Origin: Symbiodinium natans
Taxonomy: Eukaryota > Sar > Dinophyceae > Suessiales > Symbiodiniaceae
Length of the DNA: 50,315 nucleotides
NCBI GenBank assembly: GCA_905221605.1
Contig: CAJNDS010000518.1
Location: forward strand, 70,001 to 120,315
Direction of reading: 5' to 3'
Shown here piece after piece: positions 21,660 to 31,862 of the stretch. The translations under genes and the position numbers were made by a program. The notes under the pieces are model-generated. The model was not told the DNA's origin. It worked only from the letters and a program-made list of their open reading frames with translations, and made no database searches. Positions within the stretch are counted from its first letter, which is position 1. Each line of letters begins with the position of its first letter.

Positions 21660-23388
21660 GTAACAACCAGAAAATTCGGGCTTAAGGTGTGAGTGAGGGT
21701 TTAGGGTGAGGAGAAGGCTTGTGACTGGTCATGGCTCCACGAGTGCAGATCTTCAGCTTTGCATGCGCAATGGACTCACTTTACCTGGGCTGCCATATCG
21801 TCCACCAGACATCTTGAACAACGCTGTACTCAGTATCTGCACCAATCACACTTGCAAGCGACGGACGACCCACAAGCTCTGCCCGCCTGCACTACGTCGG
21901 CCTGTGTTTCGTTCGCCAAAACTAGACTTTCTGCACCATCATTTAAGAGGCAAAGGCAGCATGGAAAGAAAGGAGGCCACTGCTAGCAAATAATCCTTCT
22001 TCCCAGACAAAAACCCGCAAAGCCCACCGCCTCTTGCGATGCTGAATTGCGCACTGACCTGTGGAGCGAGACCACACCAGGCGGCCAAAGGATGGGCAGA
22101 GAATTGAGATCAAATGGGACACTTCTCGGAAAGGGATAACAACTCTCCTTGCTCCTAATGTTCTCTTTGACGCCGCACTGGAATCTCAGTCCCCACATTG
22201 GCACGAAGCAGAGCGCACCCCTGAGGCCCTTCAAGAACGTTCCGTCTATTCCTCAAGTCGCATGAGACGGGGCGGTCGGATTGGCTGGCCTCGCTGGTGG
22301 ATGCCCGCGCCAGCCCTGCGCGCTTCTCGCAGCACGCTCTTCAGAGCGTGATCCATAGCGGCAGTCAGTGCTGGGGATCTAGGCGTTTCAAGATGTTTCA
22401 ACATGTTTCGGGCGTGTTTGCTTCAATTATGTCAGTTTTCGCTTTGGTGTGGTTGCGGTCCGTCCCTCTGCGATGGACATGGGCCATTAGGGCCATTAAC
22501 TGGTCGTAAGCACTTCAAATTTAGGCCCCTTGGGTGTACCAGGGGCCGCTTCTTATGGAGGATAGTCGAAGCAGCTCGTTCTGGCTCGTTGGCCCTCGCC
22601 CAGGTTGTTTGAGCGACTCAGGGGCTCAATTCGAGCCGCCGGGTTGACGCCACGAGGGTTCCAGCCAACACTAAAAGTTCAAGGCCACCCTGAACATTCA
22701 AAAAAAAAGTTCGGGAACTTTTGCCTCACAGGCCAGCTTTTTGAACTTGCGGACCCTGAAAACTCAAAACACTGCAGATGACTCTTACGATTGTACACAT
22801 ATGTTCATCTTGAACATAACTATCACCCGCTGATTACCTGGTATGTGTATGGCTTTTGGCATAAGCAGCCTTGATACTAGGTTCGATTTTTTTATTTGAA
22901 GGTGTTTAGGCGAAAACGAGAAAGCCTGAAGACCCACGCACCACGAGGTGCTACGGGTAGAAGAATGCATAAGGTACGGACTCCTCACGCGAAAGTGGAG
23001 TGGGGTGTCGGTTTAGGGTTTGGGTTTCTGCTGTTACAATCAGTCCGGCAGCTGGCTAATGTCCGCTATGTACAACGTGGACGGCTCTGACAACGAGTCA
23101 TGTGTTTTCCACATCGAAGTAGTGAAACTGGCGTCGGGCTCGCCGAAACGACTGACTGCTTGACACATTGCCTCTGTCAGAAATGCAAAGCAAGCACGCC
23201 TATTTGAGATAGCCCGGAAAAGCCAATAAGAAAGCAAACACGAATCCAATGTTCGTGCCCAAGAATCCCATCTGTGCCGCTTGTTGCACTGTATAGTCTG
23301 TTTCATATGAAGTCATCCAACATAACCTCCAAGAATTGCTCCGGCAAAGCTTCCTCTGGTGACCAACTCCACCGCTCCGACTGGGAGA
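21660..23388. other. No recognised gene
   Basis: Open frames are below 100 codons and show no family signature. On the minus strand near 23,395-23,310 there is a coding-like run (WSPEEALPEQFLEVMLDDF) ending in a stop, which could be a small exon, but nothing around it confirms this. Confidence 0.4.
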
Positions 23389-23570
23389 ATGGGCCCCCCC
23401 CCTTTGGGGCAAAGGGGGGCTTAAGCCGCCCTTTAAGCCCCCCTTTAAGCCCCCCTTAAGCCCCCCTTCAAAGGGGTCCCTGCAAAGGGGGTCCCTTCGG
23501 GGGGGGGGGGGGGGGCAAAGGGTCAAAGCCCTTAAGCCCCCCCTTAAGCCCCCCTTAAGCCCCCCCTTAA
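23389..23570 (+). repeat. CCCCTTTAAG satellite, left part
   Basis: Units such as CCCCCCTTAAG and CCCCCTTTAAG, with a G run at about 23,498-23,514. The retrotransposon starts directly after CTTAA at 23,566-23,570, and the same satellite resumes at 32,478, so the element split one array. Confidence 0.9.
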
Positions 23571-23782
23571 TGAAATTTTACAAGATCAATGTTCACAGAC
23601 TGGTTTGATCACACAATCCAGAATACACAAGATGCACAGCAAAGTCACTTGATGCAATCACTCACTCAGCAATCTTGTTTGTGCCGCCTTGAGCCAAAGC
23701 ACCGAGTCAATGCTCATGTTGAGCATGTTGCTGTGCCAATGCTTCTCTGGAAGCATGCTAATTGTGACCTCATATTCTAACA
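23571..23782 (-). repeat. 3' LTR of the copia element
   Basis: Minus-strand start TGTTAGAATATGAGG and end GATCTTGTAAAATTTCA. Identical by eye to the 5' LTR; the 63-codon shadow frames inside both LTRs are also identical. It contains seven CAAT words in 212 bp. Confidence 0.95.
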
Positions 23783-23793
23783 CGGTCCCTCAA
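23783..23793 (-). other. Candidate polypurine tract next to the 3' LTR
   Basis: Minus strand TTGAGGGACCG lies directly against the start of the 3' LTR, where the plus-strand primer of reverse transcription is expected. It is short and ends with CCG, so it is a weak tract. The same 11 bases recur at 26,089-26,099. Confidence 0.5.
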
Positions 23794-24252
23794 CAGAGAC
23801 AATGTTTGTCTGTGCTGTTCTCCAGTCACAATTCAAATGATTTCGTAAAACAAAGATTCAATCAACCAATCAACGGAGTATGTCGAAAAAATCTCAACTG
23901 CAAACGACTACCAATCAGCTCAGCAGTGAACAATGCACTCAGAGGCTCGGCTCAATCCTTTTGCTTTGCAAGCGAATCGCAATCGCTTCAAAAGAGAACT
24001 TGCAACGAAACCTGCAATGTTCTGTTGGCATACCGAATGCTCCAATGCATCCGAATCAATACACCACACGGAGTGGTCCTGAGAAACGGTCAGCAAAGTT
24101 TCCAATCGGGGTCCAATGAGCTGCAGCAAATGAAAAACCACATCATCACCAATGGAAAGCATCAACTGTAAAACCAATCGTCGAAGCAATAACCAATCAA
24201 ATGCAATCTCATCTTTCCAGGCCAGTCAAAATTGTTGGATGCCAATGAGGCA

Positions 24253-25651
24253 TCAGTCCATCTGGTGGACGTTGAGGGCAATCCTCAATCGGCTGCCTCC
24301 GCTCGCGATCGTGAGCTCGGAGCTGCCAATCTGGCCTTCGCCAATGGCCCTTGCCACTGCGCTTCCAGCAATGGCCGACGAGCCAATGCCTGCGGTGCGT
24401 CCTGCACCAATCAGCTTGCTCAGGCGTGTCGGGACGGCAATGTGGCGGTGGAACGAAAACTGCTCCGTTGCGCCACTCAAGTCCCAATTCAATCCGTCCA
24501 AAAGGGCCTTCAGTGACAATCGAGTGTCAACCACCATCGCAGTCAACAGCTCAATCGGGTTCAGGCGGTAGTTGCCATCTTCAATGGCTTCCAAGATCAA
24601 GCAATGGCCACAGTAAGACTGGTTGTGCCAATGCAACAATCCGCCCTTTCCCGTGGCGGGGTTCTTCAAGACCGTGGGGAATCGGGACATCAATGGGTGG
24701 TACACAATGATCCAGACATTCTCGTGCAATCCTGCCTCAATGGAGGGGACCTGATCGCACCACTGATGGAGCTTCACCAATGCCTGGTCAATGGTGGTAA
24801 AGGCATTTGCCTGACCACACGGAAAACCATCCAATGCAATGACGCCGTCTGCCACCACGCTTCGCATCAATGACTCTGGCAATGCAAGGAAGAAGGGCAT
24901 CGCCATCAATGAGCCATCCAGGATCATCTCACTTCCAATCTGCCAGTGATTGGACACAATGACCCAATTGCGAACTTGCAGCGTGCGAATGGTCAATGGG
25001 ACCATTCCTTCCTGAGCAGTGACCAATGCCAATGGCAACCCATGTTGGACTGCACCAATGCGCATTCCAGCCTGCGCACTGTAAGCGACAATGAGCCATG
25101 CCAATCCCACGGAAGGACCAATGCCCGCTGGACTGGGCCAATCCTCCGTTTTGAGGCAGTTCGCGTACAAGCCTCAATGGATTCAATCCAGCTTGTGGCT
25201 CCAATGTCTTGAGGCTGGCATTGTTGAGCAGCACTCCACCGATGCAATGCTCAATCAATCTCATCCTCACCAAAAGCGCCTTCGCTGTGTCGATGTCAAT
25301 TCCAATCCGCCGAACGATCGGGAGGCATGCTGTCTCTGTGGGGAGCAATGCCAATGCATCAGACAGGATCTCCTGCAATCCCCTGTATTGCATCGCGCTT
25401 TCGTTCAGGAGGCGCTCGCAATCGTCTTTCAACTGGTCTAAGCCAGCCAATGGGACGATCGGGGCAATCACACCTGCGGGGACGGCCATGGTTGCCAATC
25501 TACGGACTGCAGAAAGGACAGTGTTCAAAAGGCGCAATGCACACAATGCTCTAGGCTCCGAGACCCGAATGAGTGATCGCAATGTGACGCAATGTGAGCC
25601 ACAGTTCAGCGTGATCAATGCTTCAAAATTTGCAGAAAACCAATTCTTCAT
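24253..25651 (-). CDS. Extra ORF of the copia element, unknown function (frameshifted)
   Basis: Two overlapping minus-strand frames, 25,651-24,929 (240 codons) and 25,170-24,253 (305 codons), appear to be one reading frame of about 450 codons broken by a shift near 25,150. They lie between RNase H and the 3' LTR, where some LTR elements carry an env-like or captured gene. I see no clear membrane span, signal peptide or known domain. The sequence is rich in Ile, Leu, Trp and Gly, partly because ATTG words are so dense (about 65 in 1,500 nt). An open frame produced by this composition alone cannot be excluded. Confidence 0.4.
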
Positions 25652-26088
25652 GCAATCTGCTCACTGGAAAATCAATTCAGGGTTTCGGGCTTTATGTACA
25701 ATGACAGTCAGAAGGAGCAATTTGTTCAATTGCAATGCTTGACGGTCCCTTGTTTGCCAATGTCGTTTCAATGGCTGTCGTCCGCTCAATAGCGGACTAG
25801 CTGCGCACCCAACCGCAATGCGTTCACTGCGGTCGCTCTTATCCGCAATGCGGTTGACGGCGGTTGAACGATGCTCTTAAAGTCAATCTTAAACACAATA
25901 AACACTAAACAACATGACTGAATGCACAGCGCACAATGCAGCACTGACATGTTGCACATGTGACAAGAATGTCAATGCAACTGCAATGCACTGTCAAGAC
26001 AGCAATGTTCTTCTCTCTCTCTTTCTCTCAATGCTCAACGCAATCCAATCTAGACCGCGGAGGTCAAAGCGAAAACGACACAATTCCT

Positions 26089-26099
26089 CGGTCCCTCAA
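26089..26099 (-). other. Internal copy of the polypurine-tract sequence
   Basis: Minus strand TTGAGGGACCG, the same 11 bases as at 23,783-23,793, located about 115 bp after the RNase H stop. The unknown ORF therefore lies between two copies of the tract. A weaker 8-base echo is at 25,743. Confidence 0.5.
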
Positions 26100-26213
26100 A
26101 CAGGACCGGAAAAGCAATGCAATGGCCCAAGCCGCGTAAGGTCGCGGGGCGAAGGGTCGGGCGGGCGGGGAAACAAAAGGGAAAGTGAAACAATTTTTTT
26201 TTCGATCCAGTGC

Positions 26214-27089
26214 TCAGCCATATCGAAATTGGTTCCTGACCAATCCAAGCTTCCCAATGAGGTTGTGCATTGTTTCGGTGGAGACGTATTTGGTCAATAC
26301 ATCCGCCGGGTTGAACTTGGTTCCTATCTTGCGGACTTGCAGCAATCCGCTCTGTACAAGATTTTGCATGTACAAGTAGCGCAATTCTACGTGCTTTGTA
26401 CGCTTTCCAGCGCCAAATCTAGTAGCCATGCTCTTACCTGCAGTAGAATCGGTGTACGCAACAATCTGCACACGTCGCGCAAACTCCGCTTCCAAGACAA
26501 GATTCTTTACGAACAATGCCTCGTTCACTCCTTGGCCAATAGCGTACAGTTCAGCCTCTCCAGAAGACAATGCCACAGTGGCCTGTGTCCTCGAGGAGTG
26601 AATGACATCGCAATCAAGAACCTGCACCGTGCTTCCGCTGGTGCTTTTCCGCGTGCGAGAACAACCTGCCCAATCGCTATCTACGTAGCAAGCAATGTCA
26701 AGGGTACAACGCCAATCGGCCAGCATCTGGCTCGGGCGTAGTCGTAGAACAGACTGCTTCGTGCCTACAATGTACCTTAGCAAATGCTTCAGCTTAGCTA
26801 GGCTTTCCAATGTAGGTGACTTCACGTCACGCGACAGTTCCTTGACAGCGTCAGAGCAATCCGGCCGAACGAAAGCTAGCCAGAGCAATTTCCCTACTGC
26901 GGTTCGGTACTTAGCGTGCTCAGCAGGCTCCAATGGCGTGTCTGCGTCTTGCGTGCGTTTCAATGCGGTCGTGCCAGTGGTATTGACATTGTTTGCCGAT
27001 TCTTTGGTAGATCTTAAGCAATTCCTCAATGTAACCCTGCGACATGAACATGTCAATCGAATCGCCATTGTGCTTGAGGCGACGTCCAA
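26214..27089 (-). CDS. pol: RNase H domain of copia Pol
   Basis: RNase H degrades the RNA strand of the RNA-DNA hybrid during reverse transcription. The active-site acids are visible: D137 (CYVDSDWAGC), E178 (LSSGEAELYAI), D214 (AYTDSTAG) and D263 (NPADVLTK). The domain looks complete and ends at a stop at 26,214. The frame is shifted by one base from the reverse transcriptase frame: the RT frame reads KIYQRIGKQ where the conserved continuation (KESANNVN) is in this frame, at ACCAAAGA near 27,006. The first codons of the nominal frame (before about residue 28) are therefore not protein. Confidence 0.9.
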   Translation of the reverse strand: MDVASSTMAIRLTCSCRRVTLRNCLRSTKESANNVNTTGTTALKRTQDADTPLEPAEHAKYRTAVGKLLWLAFVRPDCSDAVKELSRDVKSPTLESLAKLKHLLRYIVGTKQSVLRLRPSQMLADWRCTLDIACYVDSDWAGCSRTRKSTSGSTVQVLDCDVIHSSRTQATVALSSGEAELYAIGQGVNEALFVKNLVLEAEFARRVQIVAYTDSTAGKSMATRFGAGKRTKHVELRYLYMQNLVQSGLLQVRKIGTKFNPADVLTKYVSTETMHNLIGKLGLVRNQFRYG

Positions 27090-28365
27090 GAAACGAATGT
27101 TCTGTTCCAGGCTCCAATGAGCCAGTGATCTTCACCAACAGTTCTTTGCCTAGGGCTTCAATGAACAACTTCGACTGCTCAGAATCTCCAACAATCAGCA
27201 AATCGTCTACGTAGGCCAAAACATACAGCTGCTTGGACGAATGACAATACAAGTTCCCGTCAGACTTGCATCGTCTGAATCCTAGCTTAGCCATGACCTT
27301 GGCAAAATGCTCTTGCCACAATCGAGGGCTTTGTTTCAGGCCATACATAGCTTTGTTCAATTTCCACAGGCACTTGAAATCGGGGTAGTACTCAGCCGGT
27401 GGCCAAATGAAAATGTCTTCAGTCATCGGCGCATGAAGGAATGCTGTGGACACATCTGCAAGGTTAATGCACCAATTGCGCGCCAACGCCATGATCAGCA
27501 TGATGCGTAGCGTGACCAATGACGGCGTGCTCGCAAACAGCGTGTCAGAGTCCAATGCCTGTGCGTCCTGATAGCATCCCTGGACTTCCAATCTCATCCG
27601 CAAATCCGTGTCTGTTTTCCATCTCTTGACCCATTTGACACCAATGGCATTCCTAACTTGTTCTTCAGTGCACTCTTCAATTGGCTTCTCGGTGTAAACA
27701 GTGAAATCTTTCATGGACTTCATCTCTTTGTTCATACCAATCTTTTGGGCTTCTTCAGGAAATTCACGGGTAATGTCCCAAATGACCGGTTCCGAGAGTT
27801 TCAATTCTTCTTTGTATTCTTCACTGTCGTAGTTGACTTCTACAGGAATGTCAATGCCATCTTTGGTCGTGACTTTAGCTACACCAACCTGTCCACAAAT
27901 CCAATTCGTGACAGAAGCTACCACGTAAGCAATCCTCTGCGACTTGCTCAGCGGAGGAACGGAAGGTGCATCGGGGTCAATCCTAAGAGACTTCGCTGGG
28001 CGTCCAATCTCCTCTTCAGCAGACCTGCGTACTGTCGGGGATCTCTCAGTTTCTCCAATCGAGGTTTCTGCGACTCGAATCGGAAGATCCTCTAACGCAG
28101 GAAGCTCCTCAGCAATGGCTTCACCAGGGGGTTCTTGGGGAACCTCAGGAGTAGCAACACTACTTTTCTCCAATCCTGGAGGGTCTCTGATTTTGCCCGT
28201 AACCGTCAATGACTTCGGCAATACAAAGTCAGTAGTGGGCTCTTCTCTGGCTTTGGGCTTCCAGGGGAGAGCTTGCAATTCCTTCAAAGGTCCTACCTGC
28301 CAATGCTGCGAGGGTGGCAATCTTCTAACAGTGCGAACTTTCACTACACCGTCTTCTGTTGCCAC
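26920..28365 (-). CDS. pol: Reverse transcriptase region of copia Pol
   Basis: Copies the genomic RNA into cDNA in the virus-like particle. The RT catalytic aspartates are present: D304 (NLADVSTAFLHA) and the YVDD box at 385-388 (AYVDDLLIVGD). Typical copia blocks are also present (GVKWVKRWK, KLNKAMYGLKQSPRLW, SFLGRRL). Residues 1-20 (VVKVRTVRRLP) continue the integrase C-terminus, and 60-150 is an acidic, proline-rich linker. The start is not a real initiation site: the frame joins the upstream gag-integrase frame through a one-base shift near 28,365. After about residue 437 the frame leaves coding at the shift into RNase H. Confidence 0.92.
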   Translation of the reverse strand: MATEDGVVKVRTVRRLPPSQHWQVGPLKELQALPWKPKAREEPTTDFVLPKSLTVTGKIRDPPGLEKSSVATPEVPQEPPGEAIAEELPALEDLPIRVAETSIGETERSPTVRRSAEEEIGRPAKSLRIDPDAPSVPPLSKSQRIAYVVASVTNWICGQVGVAKVTTKDGIDIPVEVNYDSEEYKEELKLSEPVIWDITREFPEEAQKIGMNKEMKSMKDFTVYTEKPIEECTEEQVRNAIGVKWVKRWKTDTDLRMRLEVQGCYQDAQALDSDTLFASTPSLVTLRIMLIMALARNWCINLADVSTAFLHAPMTEDIFIWPPAEYYPDFKCLWKLNKAMYGLKQSPRLWQEHFAKVMAKLGFRRCKSDGNLYCHSSKQLYVLAYVDDLLIVGDSEQSKLFIEALGKELLVKITGSLEPGTEHSFLGRRLKHNGDSIDMFMSQGYIEELLKIYQRIGKQCQYHWHDRIETHARRRHAIGAC

Positions 28366-31300
28366 AGTTCATTCGCCTCGGTGTCTCTACCTAGCCACAA
28401 AGCAATCTTCCAGGGCGTGTCTGCTTTTCGTGCTTTTGAAGGGGTAATGACCTTAGCTTGTACGCACTCTGCAAATGCGCACAATCCACCTTCATAGTTT
28501 CGGTTCCACCTACGAAAATACGATGTGAATCCGTCAGAATGCACGAGGTATCGGTTAATCAACCACTGCGCGTGTTTGACTGCCCAAGGATACAATGCAC
28601 TGTTGGAGTCAATTGCGAAACCAGTGTTGTGCTCGACCTGATACAGTAGCGTACGCAATTGTCCGTACAATGTGCGTTGCATCTGTCCTACAGATCCACT
28701 AGACTGGGAATGTTCCTTCGGGGCTGCGCGCAAGCTCAATCCACCTAACTCAGAGCAAACACGTTGACACAATGCTTTGAGGGGACTTTCTTGGTCATAC
28801 TGCAATACTCCAAATGTCCTAACACATTCGAAGATGAACTTCTTCAGTTCAGCTACACTGTAGTCAATCTCACCTTTTGATGGGACAACAACAGCCATGC
28901 CCAATCCTGATATCACGTCAACTGCAGAGAGAATCTTCTGCAAGGGCAAATCCTTGTTCGTGGCACTAAAGCAATAGTCCACTTGGATAACAGGCTGACG
29001 GTCAATCTGCTTCTTGGCTGGGCCGTGTCTGCCTTTCGCCTTGACACAATGTGGACACCAATCTCTAAACGGCAAATGAGTCAATTCGTGTTGTTTTCTT
29101 TCGGACGAAGAGGGTTCACCAGGAACCTTCAATCCTTTCGGGACTCTCGCATGTCTATCTGAGGTTTCCTGTTCAGTTCTCTCATACTCAATCGGAATGG
29201 GAACAAAGACGGAGAATCCTCTCCATGCTTGAAACAAATCCCTACGAGGATCTTGTTCAGGTTCTTTCACAGTACCATCATCATCACGAACAGAACACCA
29301 ATAGTCCTCAATTTCAGTGCCATTCGATTCAGGGAACTGAGATTCCACAATGTATGTGTAGCGATCTGCCATCAGTGAGTCGCCAAATTCGTTGTCTCGC
29401 TTGGCGTCAATCGGGGAAGGCTCATCATCAGGATGAACCAAATCAATTCGTTTCTGGTGAATCATGCGAACCCAAAACGTAGGCAATTGAACCCAATAGT
29501 CAGTAGTTCGTTCCATTCCAGTCAATGGATCAGGAGTGTGGAAGAGCCGCAATAGATCTTCTTTCATCTTGTTGTCAAACACTTGAACAGAGCGCAATCT
29601 GCTCAAAATCGTGTTTTCAGAGTCCAAGGTCTCCAATACCTCGGTCCCTCGGCTCAACACACGACGCTCAATGGGAAAACTACTGGGCTGTAGCGCTTCA
29701 GAACTGGGCTTCAATGCCTGCGAGGGCTCAGGCTTAGGTGATGTTTTGGGCTGAGGCTTCAATGCTGTCGGGGGCTGCGAAGTCTCCGAACGCTTCCGCA
29801 GCCTTTGCTTCAATGCAAAGCGAGTGCTCCCAGTCCACTCTCGATCATCCTTAGCCTTAGAGTCCTCCAATGAACGAAAATCCGCGTCAATCACCGTCTT
29901 ACGACTGCCATCCTTGTAGGACTTACGGGTTTCTCTCCTACCTGTCAATCTCTCTTCATCTACGGGCATCTCCTTGCTCAATCTTCCAAGGTCAAACATG
30001 GCACTTCTGGGTTTCACGTGATGACGAATCAATTGATGTGCCTTGTCATCTACTTCCCAATAGTCCATGCGCTTGAAGTTTTGCTTCTGCCTACCTTTCT
30101 GTGCAGCAGCAATGAGCGAGGAGATCTTAGACACATGATCGTATGCAAGATCAGCAATGTCAGTTACACCGCGAAGTTCCACATCCAATGCTGTGAGATC
30201 AATCTCTGCCATGAGAGAGTTAATCTCCAATTCGCTTTTGGGTGCATCGGACGATGAGAAAGGAATCACTGTAGGAGTAAGATACACCAATGTGCCTTGA
30301 CGAACAATGGGTACCGGAAGTCCCGTGGGAGTGATCAATGCCATGAAGTCGCGAGACACGACTGTCCAGAAATCTTGCAATAGAAAACGAGAAACACTGA
30401 CCAATGGAAACGGGATGTTTTCACACACATAAAACTGGATACACAATGAATGACCATTGCAATCGAGTTCAACAACTCTCTTGCCCAATATGTTGAGGGT
30501 TTTGCCTGAAATGCTCCTAAGGGCTGGACAATCAGAACCAACAGGGAGCAATGGGTAGTCCTCTGCAAACCACGGAGGACAGCAATTTGCAGATGCTCCG
30601 CTGTCGAACAAAATCCAGCTCTTGTCGACAATTCCAGACTGCAAGTGGAACTCTGCTAGCGTGTCTGAAGGTGGGTCAATCAACGACTGACTGGACTGCT
30701 CGATGCGATTCAAACAGTCGTCGGTAGTCTGCTCAATGCTCTCAACTCTCGCTGGCACTCCGGTAGACAGAACACCAATGAGCATAAAGGCTCCAATGAA
30801 CATCTTGCTCAGTAACCCAGGTTGTGATGGCCTTGCAATGCCACCTTGTCCTCGCCTTTGAGAGAACAATGGATTGGAGGAACTTGCGAGCTCTTCTGTC
30901 TCTCCAATCTCTTCTTCTTGGCTCTCTTCAATGACAGGCGAAGTCATGACTGCTGCTGCAGTCTCAATCGCACCTGAGGCTCTGGCAATGTCTGTCTGAG
31001 GTTGGAGCAATGTGTGAGACTGTGACTGATCTGCAAGACCGGACTCGAACCAATCATACGACCAATCATCAGACCACCAACTGTAGTCATCATCGCACCA
31101 ATCGTCATACCACCAATCATCCTCTACAAGCGCGCCTTGCCAATCTCCGTACCACCAGCTGGCATCATCATCATTCCAATCCCAGTTCCAATCATTCTCT
31201 ACGTTTCCTTCCTGTGTTGCGGCAATCGTAGCGGGCCCTTCTTCGTACACTGCACCTTGTTTCGCATGCGGGCATTCCTTTGACCAATGTGCAGGTGAGC

Positions 31301-31862
31301 CACAAACAAAACAACCTGTACCTTTGCCAATGCTCTTTCCTTTTCCTTTTCCTTTGCCTTTGAATCCCTTTCCTTTTCCACCTTTTCCTTTTCCTTTGCC
31401 TTTGAATCCCTTTCCTTTGCTCTTGCCGCTCTTTCCTTTGTTCCAATTCCAACTCTTTCCTTTTCCTTTTCCTCTGTACTTTCCTTTGCCTTTTAGCGCC
31501 CCAATGTCCATCGGCGCTGGTCCCTGGGAACTGTTTGATGCTGTCTGCCAATTTGCCAAATGTCGGCTCTGGTAATACTGCTTCATGATCTGCAGCACAT
31601 CACTGAATGTTGTCAATGCATCTACGTTCAAACGAAGGTGTTGTTGCAATGAACCTGACGTCTTCGTCACCATCAATGTGACGAGCAGGTCGTCATCCAA
31701 TGCTCGCCCTGTGGCCTTCTCATGTTTGTTCTTCAATGAGATGAACTCAGTCAAATCCGCTTCGAAATGGGCGTCTCTGAGCTTGAAATCCAAAATCCGA
31801 CTCAATAGGCTAACCCCCTTGCTCTGTCGGGCAATGAAAATCTTTCGTACAGTTGTCGCCAA
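28344..31862 (-). CDS. gag-pol: Gag C-terminus, zinc knuckle, protease and integrase of the copia polyprotein
   Basis: A 1,172-codon frame. Gag remainder (residues 16-120); Gly-Lys tract (about 123-181) likely to bind RNA; CCHC knuckle C184-x2-C187-x4-H192-x4-C197; a Trp/Asp-rich acidic patch (about 223-272); a hydrophobic segment (about 350-371) that could span a membrane; aspartic protease DSG at 420-422; integrase zinc-binding H925-x3-H929-x6-C936-x2-C939; catalytic D962 and D1023. The third acid of the DD35E triad, expected at 1,059, is Gly (SSGSVGQ). Codons 1-15 are out-of-frame relative to the Gag N-terminus; the true join is at the G5 run 31,814-31,818. The frame ends near 28,344 at a shift into the reverse transcriptase frame. 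Confidence 0.92.
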   Translation of the reverse strand: MATTVRKIFIARQSKGVSLLSRILDFKLRDAHFEADLTEFISLKNKHEKATGRALDDDLLVTLMVTKTSGSLQQHLRLNVDALTTFSDVLQIMKQYYQSRHLANWQTASNSSQGPAPMDIGALKGKGKYRGKGKGKSWNWNKGKSGKSKGKGFKGKGKGKGGKGKGFKGKGKGKGKSIGKGTGCFVCGSPAHWSKECPHAKQGAVYEEGPATIAATQEGNVENDWNWDWNDDDASWWYGDWQGALVEDDWWYDDWCDDDYSWWSDDWSYDWFESGLADQSQSHTLLQPQTDIARASGAIETAAAVMTSPVIEESQEEEIGETEELASSSNPLFSQRRGQGGIARPSQPGLLSKMFIGAFMLIGVLSTGVPARVESIEQTTDDCLNRIEQSSQSLIDPPSDTLAEFHLQSGIVDKSWILFDSGASANCCPPWFAEDYPLLPVGSDCPALRSISGKTLNILGKRVVELDCNGHSLCIQFYVCENIPFPLVSVSRFLLQDFWTVVSRDFMALITPTGLPVPIVRQGTLVYLTPTVIPFSSSDAPKSELEINSLMAEIDLTALDVELRGVTDIADLAYDHVSKISSLIAAAQKGRQKQNFKRMDYWEVDDKAHQLIRHHVKPRSAMFDLGRLSKEMPVDEERLTGRRETRKSYKDGSRKTVIDADFRSLEDSKAKDDREWTGSTRFALKQRLRKRSETSQPPTALKPQPKTSPKPEPSQALKPSSEALQPSSFPIERRVLSRGTEVLETLDSENTILSRLRSVQVFDNKMKEDLLRLFHTPDPLTGMERTTDYWVQLPTFWVRMIHQKRIDLVHPDDEPSPIDAKRDNEFGDSLMADRYTYIVESQFPESNGTEIEDYWCSVRDDDGTVKEPEQDPRRDLFQAWRGFSVFVPIPIEYERTEQETSDRHARVPKGLKVPGEPSSSERKQHELTHLPFRDWCPHCVKAKGRHGPAKKQIDRQPVIQVDYCFSATNKDLPLQKILSAVDVISGLGMAVVVPSKGEIDYSVAELKKFIFECVRTFGVLQYDQESPLKALCQRVCSELGGLSLRAAPKEHSQSSGSVGQMQRTLYGQLRTLLYQVEHNTGFAIDSNSALYPWAVKHAQWLINRYLVHSDGFTSYFRRWNRNYEGGLCAFAECVQAKVITPSKARKADTPWKIALWLGRDTEANELWQQKTV

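Noticed and set aside
25914-26741. 275-codon plus-strand frame opposite RNase H
   Set aside because: It is antisense to a domain with all RNase H catalytic residues; it shows no domain of its own.
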